Part shown: positions 1 through 8,491 of the stretch, one piece after another
Layout: each line of letters begins with the position of its first letter
How positions within the stretch are numbered: position 1 is the stretch's first letter
NCBI RefSeq assembly: GCF_014876185.1
Contig: NZ_JADALJ010000001.1
Location: forward strand, 2,833,501-2,897,500
From: Rufibacter sp. LB8
GTDB lineage: Bacteria; Bacteroidota; Bacteroidia; Cytophagales; Hymenobacteraceae
DNA length: 64,000 nucleotides
Reading direction: 5' to 3'
Notes under the pieces: model-generated
The model's input: the letters and a program-made list of their open reading frames with translations, nothing else
The model's database searches: none
Told to the model about the DNA's origin: nothing
Position numbers and translations under genes: made by a program

Positions 1-640
1 CACAGTACAGTTTCTCAATGTGCTGCACGCCCAAGGCCTCTAACAACATAGGCACGGCAAAACCACCTGAGGAATTCACGGCGTCTACCACCACTTTAAA
101 GTTGGCGGCTTTCACGGCGGCCACGTCTACCAGCGGCAGGTCCAGAATGGCTTTTATGTGTTTCTTGAGGTATTTGTCACTTTGGGTGTACTTGCCCAGT
201 TTGGTCACCTCGGCAAAAGCAAAGGCTTCCTGCTCGGCAATGTCCAGCACTAGCTTTCCTTCTTCGTCATTGATGAATTCGCCGTGCTGGTTTAACAATT
301 TCAGCGCGTTCCATTGCTTGGGGTTGTGGCTGGCGGTGAGAATAATGCCGCCGCCGGCTTTTTTGTCGGGCACGGCCATCTCTACGGTGGGCGTGGTAGA
401 AAGGCCCAGGTCAATCACGTTGATGCCCAGCCCCTGCAAGGTAGCCACCACCAAACGGTTCACCATTTCGCCGGAAAGGCGGGCGTCGCGGCCAATGACA
501 ATGGTGTTGTTATTTGTTTTCTGAAGAACCCAGGTCCCGAAGGCGGCGGAGAATTTAACCACGTCTAAAGGTGTAAGTCCCTCTCCTACTTTGCCCCCAA
601 TGGTTCCCCTTATTCCTGAAATTGACTTTATAAGTGCCAC
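1..640 (-). CDS. glmM: Phosphoglucosamine mutase, 5' part (runs off the window)
   Basis: Reverse-strand reading from a GTG at 640 gives a protein starting VALIKSISGIRGTIGGKVG, the usual N-terminus of Bacteroidetes phosphoglucosamine/phosphomannomutases. About 213 codons are present and the C-terminal half lies outside the window. The active-site serine motif TASHNP is encoded near residue 100, preceded by GGGIIL. The enzyme interconverts glucosamine-6-phosphate and glucosamine-1-phosphate for peptidoglycan and LPS precursors, with the serine carrying the phosphate. GTG was chosen because it begins the conserved block and no in-frame ATG lies just upstream. A phosphomannomutase or phosphoglucomutase role cannot be excluded without the C-terminus. 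Confidence 0.88.
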   Translation of the reverse strand, partial: MALIKSISGIRGTIGGKVGEGLTPLDVVKFSAAFGTWVLQKTNNNTIVIGRDARLSGEMVNRLVVATLQGLGINVIDLGLSTTPTVEMAVPDKKAGGGIILTASHNPKQWNALKLLNQHGEFINDEEGKLVLDIAEQEAFAFAEVTKLGKYTQSDKYLKKHIKAILDLPLVDVAAVKAANFKVVVDAVNSSGGFAVPMLLEALGVQHIEKLYC

Positions 641-921
641 GTATTGCTATTTATTGAATGTGTAAAAGTAGTAAAACCTGGAGGATTAATTGCAACGCAC
701 GCGCCGACTGCCCGGCAACTGCTGTATACTAGTATTTAAATAAGCCATAGAAAGGTGTTGGTATCTCAAAGGAAACTACCCGCCTTCTGGTTCCTTCACT
801 CTGGAAATTTCTGATTTGTCTTCTGGCACGCTCACTTTATAGAACACAACCACGCATTGGTAAAATGCATACGCAACCGCCGGCCCAGGGTAAGGCCTTG
901 TCTGGAAAATATTTCTGCCTT

Positions 922-962
922 TTCCGTTTTCGGCTTCATTTCCAGAAACGAGGCCAAAAACG
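922..962. repeat. HP1 palindromic repeat
   Basis: Copy with left half TTCCGTTTTCGGCTTCATTT and right half AAACGAGGCCAAAAACG. The arms differ at a few positions, so the hairpin is imperfect. It lies free between glmM and mazG. Confidence 0.8.
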
Positions 963-1249
963 CCACCACAAACCCAGCAGTGCCTGTTTTGGCGCATCTG
1001 CGCTAAGCGTCTCAAAAATAATTTATTTTTTTTCTGCCCGGTTTATGGAATTGGGAGGCCCTGGGCATCTACTTCTAAAAGGCCCCACGGTGGGGCGGCA
1101 ACCGGGACGCTGTCTCTACCTGCGGTCATGAACGCAGCGGCGCAGCAAGGCTCCCAACGCAGGCCGCCCAGTAAGTTTAGGACAGTTTGTTTGTTGTTAC
1201 CAATTCATTAAGAAATGATGTTTTACTGATTAAATGCTAACATTCCGTT

Positions 1250-1257
1250 TATCTTTG
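1250..1257 (+). promoter_or_regulatory. Bacteroidetes -7 box (TATCTTTG) of mazG
   Basis: TATCTTTG matches the Bacteroidetes TAnnTTTG consensus and ends only 4 bases before the mazG ATG at 1262. If it is used, the transcript would start at or near the start codon and be essentially leaderless. No clear -33 TTG element was seen. Confidence 0.5.
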
Positions 1258-1261
1258 CCAT

Positions 1262-2086
1262 ATGGACAATCCTGTAGCGTTAGCATCTTCTGGCCGTGCG
1301 GCCCAACTGGAAGCCTTCAGCCGTTTGCTGGACATTCTGGATGAACTGCGCGAGAAGTGCCCCTGGGACCGGAAGCAGACCATGGAAAGCCTGCGCCACC
1401 TGACCATAGAGGAAACCTACGAACTCTCAGACGCCATCTTAAAAAATGACATGCCTGAGGTGAAGAAGGAGCTGGGCGACGTGATGCTGCATTTGGTCTT
1501 TTACGCCAAGATTGCTTCTGAGCAAGGTCATTTTGATCTGGCCCAGGTGCTGCAGGCCCAATGTGACAAGCTGGTGTTCCGGCACCCGCACATATACGGA
1601 GACGCCACCGCTGACACAGAGGAGCAGGTGAAGAAAAACTGGGAGACGCTCAAACTCAGAGAAGGCAATAAATCTGTGCTGGGCGGCGTTCCAGGGTCAC
1701 TCCCTAGTATGGTGAAAGCCATGCGTATACAGGAAAAGGCCCGCGGCGTTGGATTTGACTGGGAGAATGCAGACCAAGTCTGGGAAAAAGTAGAAGAAGA
1801 ACTGGCAGAGTTCAAGGCGGAGTTCAACAAACCCACCTTAACAGAAGAAGAGAAGAAACGCGCCACCGCAGAACTGGGTGACGTCTTTTTCTCCCTCATC
1901 AACTTCGCCCGCTTCTTAGACCTCAACCCAGAGGAGGCCCTGGAAAGAACCAACCTCAAATTCATTCAGCGTTTTCAGTACCTAGAGCGGGCAGCGGCCC
2001 AGCAAGGTCTGGCCTTGAATGAGATGACCCTGGCGCAGATGGACGTGTATTGGAACGAGGCCAAAAAGGAGGATAACCAAAACTGA
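1262..2086 (+). CDS. mazG: Nucleoside triphosphate pyrophosphohydrolase MazG
   Basis: This 274-residue protein has the tandem MazG layout. The first all-alpha domain carries CPWDRKQT near residue 34, the metal-binding EETYEL near residue 50 and ELGDVMLHL near residue 69. A second copy in the C-terminal half has EEELAEF near 178 and ELGDVFFSL near 202. MazG hydrolyses (d)NTPs to NMPs plus pyrophosphate and acts as a cytoplasmic house-cleaning enzyme. Length and motif order match the full-length bacterial form. It stands alone between two intergenic gaps, with a promoter box directly upstream. The function is secure from motifs; its preferred substrate is unknown. Confidence 0.95.
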   Translation: MDNPVALASSGRAAQLEAFSRLLDILDELREKCPWDRKQTMESLRHLTIEETYELSDAILKNDMPEVKKELGDVMLHLVFYAKIASEQGHFDLAQVLQAQCDKLVFRHPHIYGDATADTEEQVKKNWETLKLREGNKSVLGGVPGSLPSMVKAMRIQEKARGVGFDWENADQVWEKVEEELAEFKAEFNKPTLTEEEKKRATAELGDVFFSLINFARFLDLNPEEALERTNLKFIQRFQYLERAAAQQGLALNEMTLAQMDVYWNEAKKEDNQN

Positions 2087-2332
2087 TTATTAGCAGTACA
2101 ATAGGAGCCTTCAAAGAATAGGTAGGAGACTTTTAATGAAATATTGCTTTAGATTTGATATTTTGCGTTTAAATCCCTAGGCTTGTATTTATGTTGCCTC
2201 CCAAGTGAGAATAAAAACAGTGCTGGTGTATCCCCGGCTGGCATTATTCTCCCAGACAGAGTTAAGTATTTTCTAACCCAATTATTCACAACAAACAGTA
2301 ACACAAACAACTAAACCTAAATTTTTAGAAAG

Positions 2333-3190
2333 ATGGAAAAAAAGAGTGCACCTGCAGTTGCAAAACCGGTACAAAAGAGTGAAGGCAAGGCAGGCTCAAT
2401 GTTTGCAAGCATCGTGATTCCGTTGGCTTTGATAGCCGCTGTTTTAATTTACATGTTCATCCTTGGTAACCCCGCCAACTTTGAAGGCGGCGACAACGCC
2501 AACCACCCGCTTCCAGGTAATTATCTGGGTCAGGTTTACAAAGGTGGTTTTATTGTACCTATCCTAATCTCAATCAACATTCTGGTGGTAGCGTTCTCTA
2601 TTGAGCGTTTCTTGACTATCAGCAAAGCCAAAGGCGGTAAAGGCCTGGAGTCTTTTGTGAGAAGCGTACGCCAGAAAATGAATGTGAACGACATCAACGG
2701 CGCTATTGCCATCTGTGACCAACAAAAAGGATCTGTTGGCAATGTGGTGAAAGCCGGTTTGTTGAAGTACCAAGAGATGCACAATGAGACGGGCATGACC
2801 AAGGATCAGCGTATTCTGGCTATCCAGAAAGAAATTGAAGAGGCTACTGCCCTTGAGCTGCCAATCTTAGAGAAAAACCTGGTAATTATTTCTACCATTG
2901 CCTCTATCTCTACCTTGGTTGGTCTTATTGGAACAGTATTAGGTATGATCAAAGCGTTCGCGGCTTTGGCAACAGCCTCTGGTGCGCCAGATGCTACCCA
3001 GCTGGCAAACGGTATCTCTGAGGCTTTGATCAACACGGCTCTTGGTATTACTGGTTCGGCCATCGCTATCATTGCGTACAACTACTTCACCAGCAAGATT
3101 GATGAATTGACGTACAGCATTGATGAAGCTTCTTACAGCATTATCCAGACGTACGCCGCTCAGCATACAGAGAGCAACAGAGCACTTTAA
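2333..3190 (+). CDS. exbB: ExbB/TolQ/MotA-family proton channel
   Basis: A 285-residue inner-membrane protein with hydrophobic segments near residues 24-45, 72-92, 183-205 and 230-255. The last two are the conserved ExbB/TolQ channel core, including the glycine-rich TLVGLIGTVLGMIKAF. A basic lysine-rich N-terminus precedes the first segment, as is common in Bacteroidetes. With ExbD it forms the proton-driven motor that energises TonB. It is the first gene of an operon with two exbD genes 26 and 15 bases apart and tonB overlapping the last. The extra N-terminal membrane segment makes it longer than E. coli ExbB. Confidence 0.93.
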   Translation: MEKKSAPAVAKPVQKSEGKAGSMFASIVIPLALIAAVLIYMFILGNPANFEGGDNANHPLPGNYLGQVYKGGFIVPILISINILVVAFSIERFLTISKAKGGKGLESFVRSVRQKMNVNDINGAIAICDQQKGSVGNVVKAGLLKYQEMHNETGMTKDQRILAIQKEIEEATALELPILEKNLVIISTIASISTLVGLIGTVLGMIKAFAALATASGAPDATQLANGISEALINTALGITGSAIAIIAYNYFTSKIDELTYSIDEASYSIIQTYAAQHTESNRAL

Positions 3191-3216
3191 TCTGAACTTC
3201 TAGTAGAAGGAAAAAA

Positions 3217-3822
3217 ATGCCTAAAGTAAAAGTACATAGAACATCGCCCTCCCTGGACATGACGCCCATGGTGGACCTGGCATTCCTTCTGGTAACGTTC
3301 TTCATGCTTATTTCGAAGTTCGCGCCAGAGGAAGTGCTGGTAGTGGATACGCCTTCTGCCACCTCAGAGATTAAACAACCTGACTCAAACATCATCACTA
3401 TTAGTATTGGTAATGATGAGCGGGTATTCTTTGGTGTAGATGACAAAAACACTAAATTAAGATTGATAGACAAAATAAGTGAGAAATACGGCGTAGCCTT
3501 CACTGACGCTGAGAAGCAGACATTTGCTAGCTTGGCCTCTTTTGGAGTTCCTATTCCGCAGCTCAAGTCTTATTTGTCTCTAGCCCCAGACCAAATGAAA
3601 AAGGTAAACCAGACGGGCATTCCTATTGATTCTGCAAGAAACGAGCTAGGAGATTGGGTACAGTTAGCCCGTTACTCCAACCCTCAGTCTATTGTAGCCA
3701 TCAAAGGAGACGGTACAGCTGGTTACCCGGTAGCAGGTCGTGTGATAGAGATCTTGCAGGAGAAAAACGTGAACCGTTTCAATCTTGTGACAGATATGGA
3801 AGTCAAACCTCGTAACCTATAA
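3217..3822 (+). CDS. exbD: ExbD/TolR biopolymer transporter, first copy (long form)
   Basis: 201 residues with one N-terminal membrane helix containing the proton-path aspartate in MTPMVDLAFLLVTFFML. A periplasmic domain follows. Compared with classical ExbD (about 140 residues) it has an insertion of about 70 residues near positions 75-145, a form typical of Bacteroidetes. The protein is inferred to be anchored in the inner membrane and to work with ExbB and TonB. It differs from the next gene in length and in the periplasmic part, so the two copies are probably not redundant. It could assemble as a heteromer with the second ExbD. Confidence 0.9.
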   Translation: MPKVKVHRTSPSLDMTPMVDLAFLLVTFFMLISKFAPEEVLVVDTPSATSEIKQPDSNIITISIGNDERVFFGVDDKNTKLRLIDKISEKYGVAFTDAEKQTFASLASFGVPIPQLKSYLSLAPDQMKKVNQTGIPIDSARNELGDWVQLARYSNPQSIVAIKGDGTAGYPVAGRVIEILQEKNVNRFNLVTDMEVKPRNL

Positions 3823-3837
3823 TTAAAGGGAAAAGAC

Positions 3838-4371
3838 ATGGCAGAAATACAACAGCAGGGCGGCGACGACGGCGGTAAGAAACGGGCTAAGAAAGGCTCT
3901 ACCAAAGTGGACATGACTCCATTGGTAGACTTAGGCTTCCTGTTACTTACGTTCTTCGTAATGACCACAACCCTGGCCAAGCCGCAGATCATGGAGATCA
4001 ACATGCCGGTGAAGCCCAAGAACATTGAAGAGCAAAGTGAACTGAAGGCGTCAAACGCGTTTACGGTTCTCTTGGGGTCTGACAACAGAATTTTCTATTA
4101 CCGGGGTTTGCACCAGCCTAACGTTGGCGCTATACCAACGGTAGAAGAGACAGACTGGTCAGCCAAAGGGCTTAGAAAAGTAGTAATGGAGTCTACCCGC
4201 GCCAACCCAAATTTGGTAGTGTTGATTAAAGCAGATGAAACGTCTAACTACAAGAACTTGGTAGACGTTTTGGATGAAATGAGTATTACTGCCACGCAGA
4301 AATACGCCATTGTTCCGCTAGACAACGCTGATGCCACACTACTTAGAAAAACAGAGAAAGGAGGCCAATGA
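3838..4371 (+). CDS. exbD: ExbD/TolR biopolymer transporter, second copy
   Basis: 177 residues. A glycine/lysine-rich cytoplasmic leader precedes a single membrane helix with the conserved aspartate in MTPLVDLGFLLLTFFVM (near residue 31). The periplasmic domain ends in the usual ExbD pattern of charged residues and VVLIKADE. It starts 15 bases after the first exbD, and its last codons overlap the tonB start by 4 bases, so translation is probably coupled. It should act with ExbB and TonB to use the proton motive force for outer-membrane transport. Confidence 0.9.
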   Translation: MAEIQQQGGDDGGKKRAKKGSTKVDMTPLVDLGFLLLTFFVMTTTLAKPQIMEINMPVKPKNIEEQSELKASNAFTVLLGSDNRIFYYRGLHQPNVGAIPTVEETDWSAKGLRKVVMESTRANPNLVVLIKADETSNYKNLVDVLDEMSITATQKYAIVPLDNADATLLRKTEKGGQ

Positions 4372-5192
4372 TGGATGACCAAAGATTAGCAACCGCCTCT
4401 CTTGATGATATGGTTTTTGAAAACCGTAACAAAGAGTATGGCGCTTACATGTTGCGTAAGATTTACAATAAGCATGTTAATCGGGCTATTATTATTTCCA
4501 TTGCCCTTTTCATACTTTTCCTTAGCATTCCCTTGATTCAGTCATTGTTCAAAGGCGAGGAAGAAGTAGTGAAAGCGCCAGTGGTAAAGGTAGTAGACTT
4601 AGCGGCACCGCCTTCTGTAGAGAAGATTGTACCACCGCCACCGCCACCGCCAGACGCGCCACCACCGCCACCGCCCATCAGGTCTACCGTTAAATTCACG
4701 CCTCCGGTAGTGAAGAAAGACGAAGAAGTACAGAAGGAAGAGATTCCAGACGTAAAAGAACTGACCAAGGTTGACGCAGGTACCGCCACGGTGAAAGGTG
4801 ACCCTAATGCGCCGCCAAGCCTTGAAGGTATTGAAGACGGCAAAGGCGCTGCCCCGGTACAAGAGGTGTTTGAAGACAAAGTTTACATTGCGGTAGAGAA
4901 AATGCCTGAGTTCCCTGGTGGACAAGCGGCCATGTTCAAATACCTCAGTGATAAATTCAGAATTCCATCGGCGGCCCAGCGCGCCGGAGCAGAAGGTACC
5001 GTGGTACTGAGCTTTGTGGTGGGCCCAACCGGAGAAATCTCTAACATTGAGGTACTGAAGAAACTTGGTTTCGGGCTAGACGAAGAAGCCGTACGGGTAA
5101 TTCAGAGCATGCCAAAATGGAACCCAGGTGAGCAGAACGGCCGTAAAGTATCTGTGAAATACACAGTGCCTTACCGAATTGTGATCAAGTAA
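4368..5192 (+). CDS. tonB: TonB energy transducer
   Basis: 274 residues with a short cytoplasmic N-terminus and one membrane helix near residues 40-60. A proline-rich periplasmic spacer near 90-105 contains runs of PPPPPPP and is followed by an acidic stretch. The C-terminal TonB domain begins around residue 180 (PEFPGGQAAM) and ends with YTVPYRIVIK. FPGG-type C-terminal domains are the usual Bacteroidetes TonB. It spans the periplasm and passes energy from ExbBD to TonB-dependent receptors. The start ATG overlaps the exbD stop, and a strong terminator follows at 5221, closing the operon. Confidence 0.93.
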   Translation: MMDDQRLATASLDDMVFENRNKEYGAYMLRKIYNKHVNRAIIISIALFILFLSIPLIQSLFKGEEEVVKAPVVKVVDLAAPPSVEKIVPPPPPPPDAPPPPPPIRSTVKFTPPVVKKDEEVQKEEIPDVKELTKVDAGTATVKGDPNAPPSLEGIEDGKGAAPVQEVFEDKVYIAVEKMPEFPGGQAAMFKYLSDKFRIPSAAQRAGAEGTVVLSFVVGPTGEISNIEVLKKLGFGLDEEAVRVIQSMPKWNPGEQNGRKVSVKYTVPYRIVIK

Positions 5193-5220
5193 GCTCCTCA
5201 TTGGGTTTACGCCCTTTAAG

Positions 5221-5266
5221 CTCCGGAGATAGACCTTGTGAAAACGGTCTGTTTCCGGAGTTTTTT
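5221..5266 (+). terminator. Intrinsic terminator after tonB
   Basis: CTCCGGAGATAGACC pairs with GGTCTGTTTCCGGAG around a short loop and is followed by six T residues. It lies 28 bases after the tonB stop. The stem is long with a small internal mismatch. Confidence 0.85.
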
Positions 5267-5323
5267 CTTGCCAATCTTGGCTTTGGTTTTTACGTATACA
5301 GACGCTTGCCACCCCGCACTTTT

Positions 5324-5575
5324 ATGGATTTCCAAAGAAAACCACCCCACCGAAACACTGAGAGCCCCTACCAACGCGTTATGAAATATACGTCACTGTT
5401 GATGGTGGCGCTGTACTTAGGGTTTGGGATTTACATTCTGCAGTCTTCTCAAGAGCAAATGGCTTTCCCGCAGCAGTATAAATATATTCTGGGGGGCATG
5501 CTCGTTTTTTACGGTTTGCTTAGATTTGTGCGTGCGTACCAACAGTATTTTAAAAAAAACAGGCGAAATGACTAA
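5324..5575 (+). CDS. Small two-helix membrane protein, unknown function
   Basis: An 83-residue protein starting MDFQRKPPHRNTESPYQRVM. Two hydrophobic helices follow, near residues 21-40 and 50-70, joined by a short loop, and the tail is very basic (KKNRRND). I do not recognise a named family. The ATG at 5324 was chosen because the upstream TTG in the same frame lies in the terminator of the preceding operon. Its stop overlaps the next gene's start by 8 bases, so it is probably co-translated with the phosphate-binding-like lipoprotein. Confidence 0.65.
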   Translation: MDFQRKPPHRNTESPYQRVMKYTSLLMVALYLGFGIYILQSSQEQMAFPQQYKYILGGMLVFYGLLRFVRAYQQYFKKNRRND

Positions 5576-6512
5576 AGCATCTTTCTTTACCCCGCTTCTT
5601 GTTGCCGGTCTGGCAATCATGGGCACCGCCTGTAACCAATCTGGCAAAGTCTTAGACACACCTACTTCCGGGCACATCAAAATTAGTGTAGATGAAACCT
5701 TTGCCCCAATTATGGAAGCCGAGGCAAACGCTTTTCAAGGCCTCTACAAATACGCCAAGATACAAGCTGAGTATAAACCAGAGACGGAAGTTATACGTGC
5801 CCTTCTTGAAGATACGGTTAGATTAGTGATTAGCACTCGGCACCTTACAGACAAAGAAGTAGCAGAACTAGATAAGCAGAAGTTGGTACCCAGAACTACC
5901 AAAATTGCGGTAGACGGCATTGCGCTCATCCTGAACAATGAGAACACAGACTCTACCCTAACCCTGCAGCAGGTACGCGATATCTTCACTGGCAAAACCA
6001 CCACCTGGAAACAATTGGACCCCACCAATAAAGGTGGCGAGATTACCATAGTGTTTGACAGCGGCAACTCCAGCACCGCGCGTTACATTTTAGACAGCAT
6101 CAACCAGAAACAACCGCTGCCCGCCAACACCTTCTCCGCCAACTCCAACAGCAAAGTGCTGGATTATGTGGCCCAGAACCGGAACGCGATAGGCATTATA
6201 GGTGTTAACTGGATCAGTGACCGTGATGACAGCACCGCCACCTCGTTCTTGAAGAATGTAAAAGTGGCGGGCATTAGCCGTAACCCCAACCCTACCTCAG
6301 AAGAGGAGTATGTGCAACCGTACCAGGCGTTTCTGGCCCAGGGCACGTACCCGCTCCGCAGAGAAGTTTATATGATTAGCAAAGAAGCGCGTGCAGGACT
6401 TGGCACAGGTTTTGCATCCTTCCTGGTAGGAGATAAAGGGCAGCGTATCATCTTAAAGTCTGGCTTGGTTCCAGCCTCCATGCCGGTACGCATTGTCAGC
6501 ATCACTGAATAA
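5568..6512 (+). CDS. PstS-like substrate-binding lipoprotein
   Basis: 314 residues. The signal peptide ends in a lipobox-like GTAC near residue 19, so the product is probably a lipoprotein. The rest resembles the PstS/PBP-like fold: an early ISVDETFAPIMEAE strand-helix, IALILNNEN in the middle, then a serine-rich ligand loop (VFDSGNSSTAR). PstS proteins bind phosphate for ABC uptake, but no pst permease or ATPase genes are nearby. In Cytophagales such genes often follow the exb-tonB cluster, so a role tied to envelope transport rather than classical phosphate import is possible. The ATG at 5568 overlaps the previous stop and starts the signal peptide. Confidence 0.8.
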   Translation: MTKASFFTPLLVAGLAIMGTACNQSGKVLDTPTSGHIKISVDETFAPIMEAEANAFQGLYKYAKIQAEYKPETEVIRALLEDTVRLVISTRHLTDKEVAELDKQKLVPRTTKIAVDGIALILNNENTDSTLTLQQVRDIFTGKTTTWKQLDPTNKGGEITIVFDSGNSSTARYILDSINQKQPLPANTFSANSNSKVLDYVAQNRNAIGIIGVNWISDRDDSTATSFLKNVKVAGISRNPNPTSEEEYVQPYQAFLAQGTYPLRREVYMISKEARAGLGTGFASFLVGDKGQRIILKSGLVPASMPVRIVSITE

Positions 6513-6552
6513 TTTTTACAAGTAGTTTACTCACTCTAACAAACAAAAACTG

Positions 6553-8016
6553 ATGATTAAGAACTGGAAGACCTTTGGAATTTTGGCGGCTGCTTTTTCA
6601 CTGGCTGCTGGAACCACAGCGCAAGCAGCGGGGCTTAATTCTGGCACGCTTGAGCACTCCAACCTGGCATCATATTCTTCTTACGCATACCAAGACAATG
6701 CCGGTACCCCCTTCATTGCCCAAGGAAAAGCCGCCTTGCAACAGAATAAACTAGCCGAGGCCCAGCAGCACTTTGACAAAGCCATTTCGGTTACCAAAGG
6801 CAAAAACCCGCAGGTAATGGTGCAGATTGGCCAAGCCTATATAGATGCCGGTGTGAAAGACCTGTCTTATGCTATCAAGGTTCTGGAAGATGCCGTAAGC
6901 AAAGACGCTAAAAATGCAGACGCATTTCTTCTGTTAGGCGATGCTTACCTTAACCACAAAACCATTGACGGTGGTAAAGCTATGTCTAACTATGACAAAG
7001 CCATCAACCTGAACCCTAAGTCAGCCAAGGCGTACCACCGCAAAGGCAAGTTGTACGTGCAGTCCAGAAACCTGAAAGAGGCCAAAGAAGCCCTGGACCT
7101 TGCCGCCGCCGCAGATCCTAACTACGCCCCTACCTATCTGGAGCTGGCCGAGATGTATTACAACGCCAACCAATTACCCAAAAGCTCTGAGAACATCAAA
7201 AAATACGTGACGCTGGCAGAGAACACCACAGAGACCCGCGCCAAGTATGCGTCTATCTTGTACCTGACCAAAGACCCGAACGCGTTGACAGAGATTCAGG
7301 CGGTGTTGCAGGCAGATCCTAACAACATTGCCATGCAGCGTATTCTTGCTTACTACTTGTTTGACAACAAGCAGAATGAGAAAGCACTGGAGGCCATGAC
7401 CATGTACTTCAGCAAATTTGACGAAGGCAAGCGTATTCCTTCTGACTATGAATACTACGCCAACATTCTGTCAGCGAACAAAAAAGCCCAGGAAGCTATT
7501 GACCTGATCACCAAAGCCAAGCAGCTGGACCCTAAGAATGCGTTGTATGATGACCTTCTGGCCAAACAATATTTAGCCCTGAAGAACTATCCGAAAGCCA
7601 TTGAAGCCTATAAAGCGAAATTCAGTGTAACGCCGCCTACCAACACAGACTTGTTCTACTATGGGCAGACGCATGAACTGAACAATGACTACAAAACCGC
7701 AGACAGCATTTACGCCATCATCACCACCAATAACCCTACCTACGCGTACGGTCATTACTGGAGAGCCCGCGTGAATGCCAACTTAGATCCTGAAACAGAA
7801 ACTGGTTTAGCCAAACCGCACTATGAGGAGTTCATCAAACTCACCTCAGGCGATAAAGAGAAATACAAGAAAGACCTGGTGGTGGCCAACAACTACCTTG
7901 GGTATTACCACTACAAGAAAAAAGACAAGGCGAATGCCACTAAATTCTGGTCTGAGGTAAAAGCGCTGGACCCTACCAACGTACAAGCCACAGACGGACT
8001 AAAAGCCTTGAAATAA
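6553..8016 (+). CDS. Secreted TPR-repeat protein
   Basis: 487 residues with a signal peptide (cleavage probably after TAQA near residue 25). An array of tetratricopeptide helices runs through most of the protein, for example AEAQQHFDKAI, AMSNYDKAINLNPKSAKAY and AIDLITKAKQLDPKNALY. TPR proteins are scaffolds for protein binding and no enzyme motif is visible. It lies 40 bases after the PstS-like gene on the same strand and is closed by a strong terminator at 8042. It is probably periplasmic; its partner is unknown but may be part of the TonB/Exb-linked group. Confidence 0.85.
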   Translation: MIKNWKTFGILAAAFSLAAGTTAQAAGLNSGTLEHSNLASYSSYAYQDNAGTPFIAQGKAALQQNKLAEAQQHFDKAISVTKGKNPQVMVQIGQAYIDAGVKDLSYAIKVLEDAVSKDAKNADAFLLLGDAYLNHKTIDGGKAMSNYDKAINLNPKSAKAYHRKGKLYVQSRNLKEAKEALDLAAAADPNYAPTYLELAEMYYNANQLPKSSENIKKYVTLAENTTETRAKYASILYLTKDPNALTEIQAVLQADPNNIAMQRILAYYLFDNKQNEKALEAMTMYFSKFDEGKRIPSDYEYYANILSANKKAQEAIDLITKAKQLDPKNALYDDLLAKQYLALKNYPKAIEAYKAKFSVTPPTNTDLFYYGQTHELNNDYKTADSIYAIITTNNPTYAYGHYWRARVNANLDPETETGLAKPHYEEFIKLTSGDKEKYKKDLVVANNYLGYYHYKKKDKANATKFWSEVKALDPTNVQATDGLKALK

Positions 8017-8041
8017 CCTTCAGCCTACTAACACAAAAAAG

Positions 8042-8069
8042 CCCTTTCCTGCAGGAAAGGGTTTTTTTT
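8042..8069 (+). terminator. Intrinsic terminator after the TPR gene
   Basis: CCCTTTCCTG and CAGGAAAGGG form a perfect stem followed by eight T residues. A run of A residues on the other side could make it work in both directions. Confidence 0.88.
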
Positions 8070-8100
8070 GTGCTTATCTAGTTAATGGAGAAATGCGGTT

Positions 8101-8142
8101 TCCGTTTTCGGGCTCATTTCCAGGAATGAGCCCGAAAACGGA
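8101..8142. repeat. HP1 palindromic repeat
   Basis: Nearly perfect copy with halves TCCGTTTTCGGGCTCATTT and AATGAGCCCGAAAACGGA. Lies just after the terminator of the TPR gene. Confidence 0.88.
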
Positions 8143-8165
8143 ATGCCAATAGGCAAATTCCTAAT

Positions 8166-8193
8166 GTAGAGACGCAACACCTTGCGTCTTTAC
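8166..8193. repeat. HP2-type GTAG palindrome (variant)
   Basis: Arms GTAGAGACGCAA and TTGCGTCTTTAC around a four-base centre. It begins with the GTAG tetranucleotide known from REP elements. With 8267-8294 it forms an inverted pair. Confidence 0.7.
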
Positions 8194-8266
8194 ACTTCTG
8201 CTTTCTCAGCTTGAAATTAAACAGGTTCAGGATTATAACAGACGTTTATAGCAGAAGAGGGAATGC

Positions 8267-8294
8267 GTGGAGACGCAAGGTATTGCGTCTCTAC
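8267..8294. repeat. HP2-type palindrome (variant, inverted relative to 8166)
   Basis: Arms GTGGAGACGCAA and TTGCGTCTCTAC. Read on the reverse strand it matches the 8166 copy, including the asymmetric centre. The pair is separated by 73 bases. Confidence 0.7.
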
Positions 8295-8445
8295 AAAAAA
8301 CAGCACCACAATCTTCAAATGCAGTGTTAGCGCTTTCATCAACTTAACCCTATTGGTCGCCTGCAGATTCTTTTGATCAAGCCTTGCTCAGTGCAAAATA
8401 ATATTTTCTTCCTAGAGCGCCTGGTAATTTATCAGCGCAGGAATT

Positions 8446-8487
8446 CCTGTTTTCGGGCTCATTTCTGGAATTGAGCCCGAAAACAGG
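8446..8487. repeat. HP1 palindromic repeat
   Basis: Halves CCTGTTTTCGGGCTCATTT and AATTGAGCCCGAAAACAGG. It ends 4 bases beyond the rluD stop codon. The outer CCTG/CAGG change is matched in both arms, so pairing is kept. Confidence 0.87.
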
Positions 8488-8491
8488 ATGG

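Larger units (their letters stand above)
641..1261. other. Intergenic region between glmM and mazG
   Basis: About 620 bases with no convincing gene. It holds one HP1 palindrome (922-962), a small G+C hairpin at 1082-1096 and the mazG promoter box. The short reading frames here run through the palindrome and look like chance. Confidence 0.6.
8070..8491. other. Repeat-filled intergenic region between convergent genes
   Basis: Lies between the TPR gene and rluD, which point toward each other. It contains two HP1 copies (8101, 8446) at its two ends and two HP2-type palindromes in inverted orientation (8166 and 8267) between them. No gene was seen. Confidence 0.65.

Noticed and set aside
18-568. 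Two forward reading frames at the window start
   Set aside because: They overlap the reverse-strand phosphoglucosamine mutase, which has the clear TASHNP motif, so they are shadows.
776-1131. Short reading frames between glmM and mazG
   Set aside because: They are short, lie on both strands across an HP1 palindrome and resemble no family.
5568-6512. Assigning the PstS-like protein to a phosphate ABC transporter
   Set aside because: No pstC, pstA, pstB or phoU gene is present; only the fold-level name is kept.
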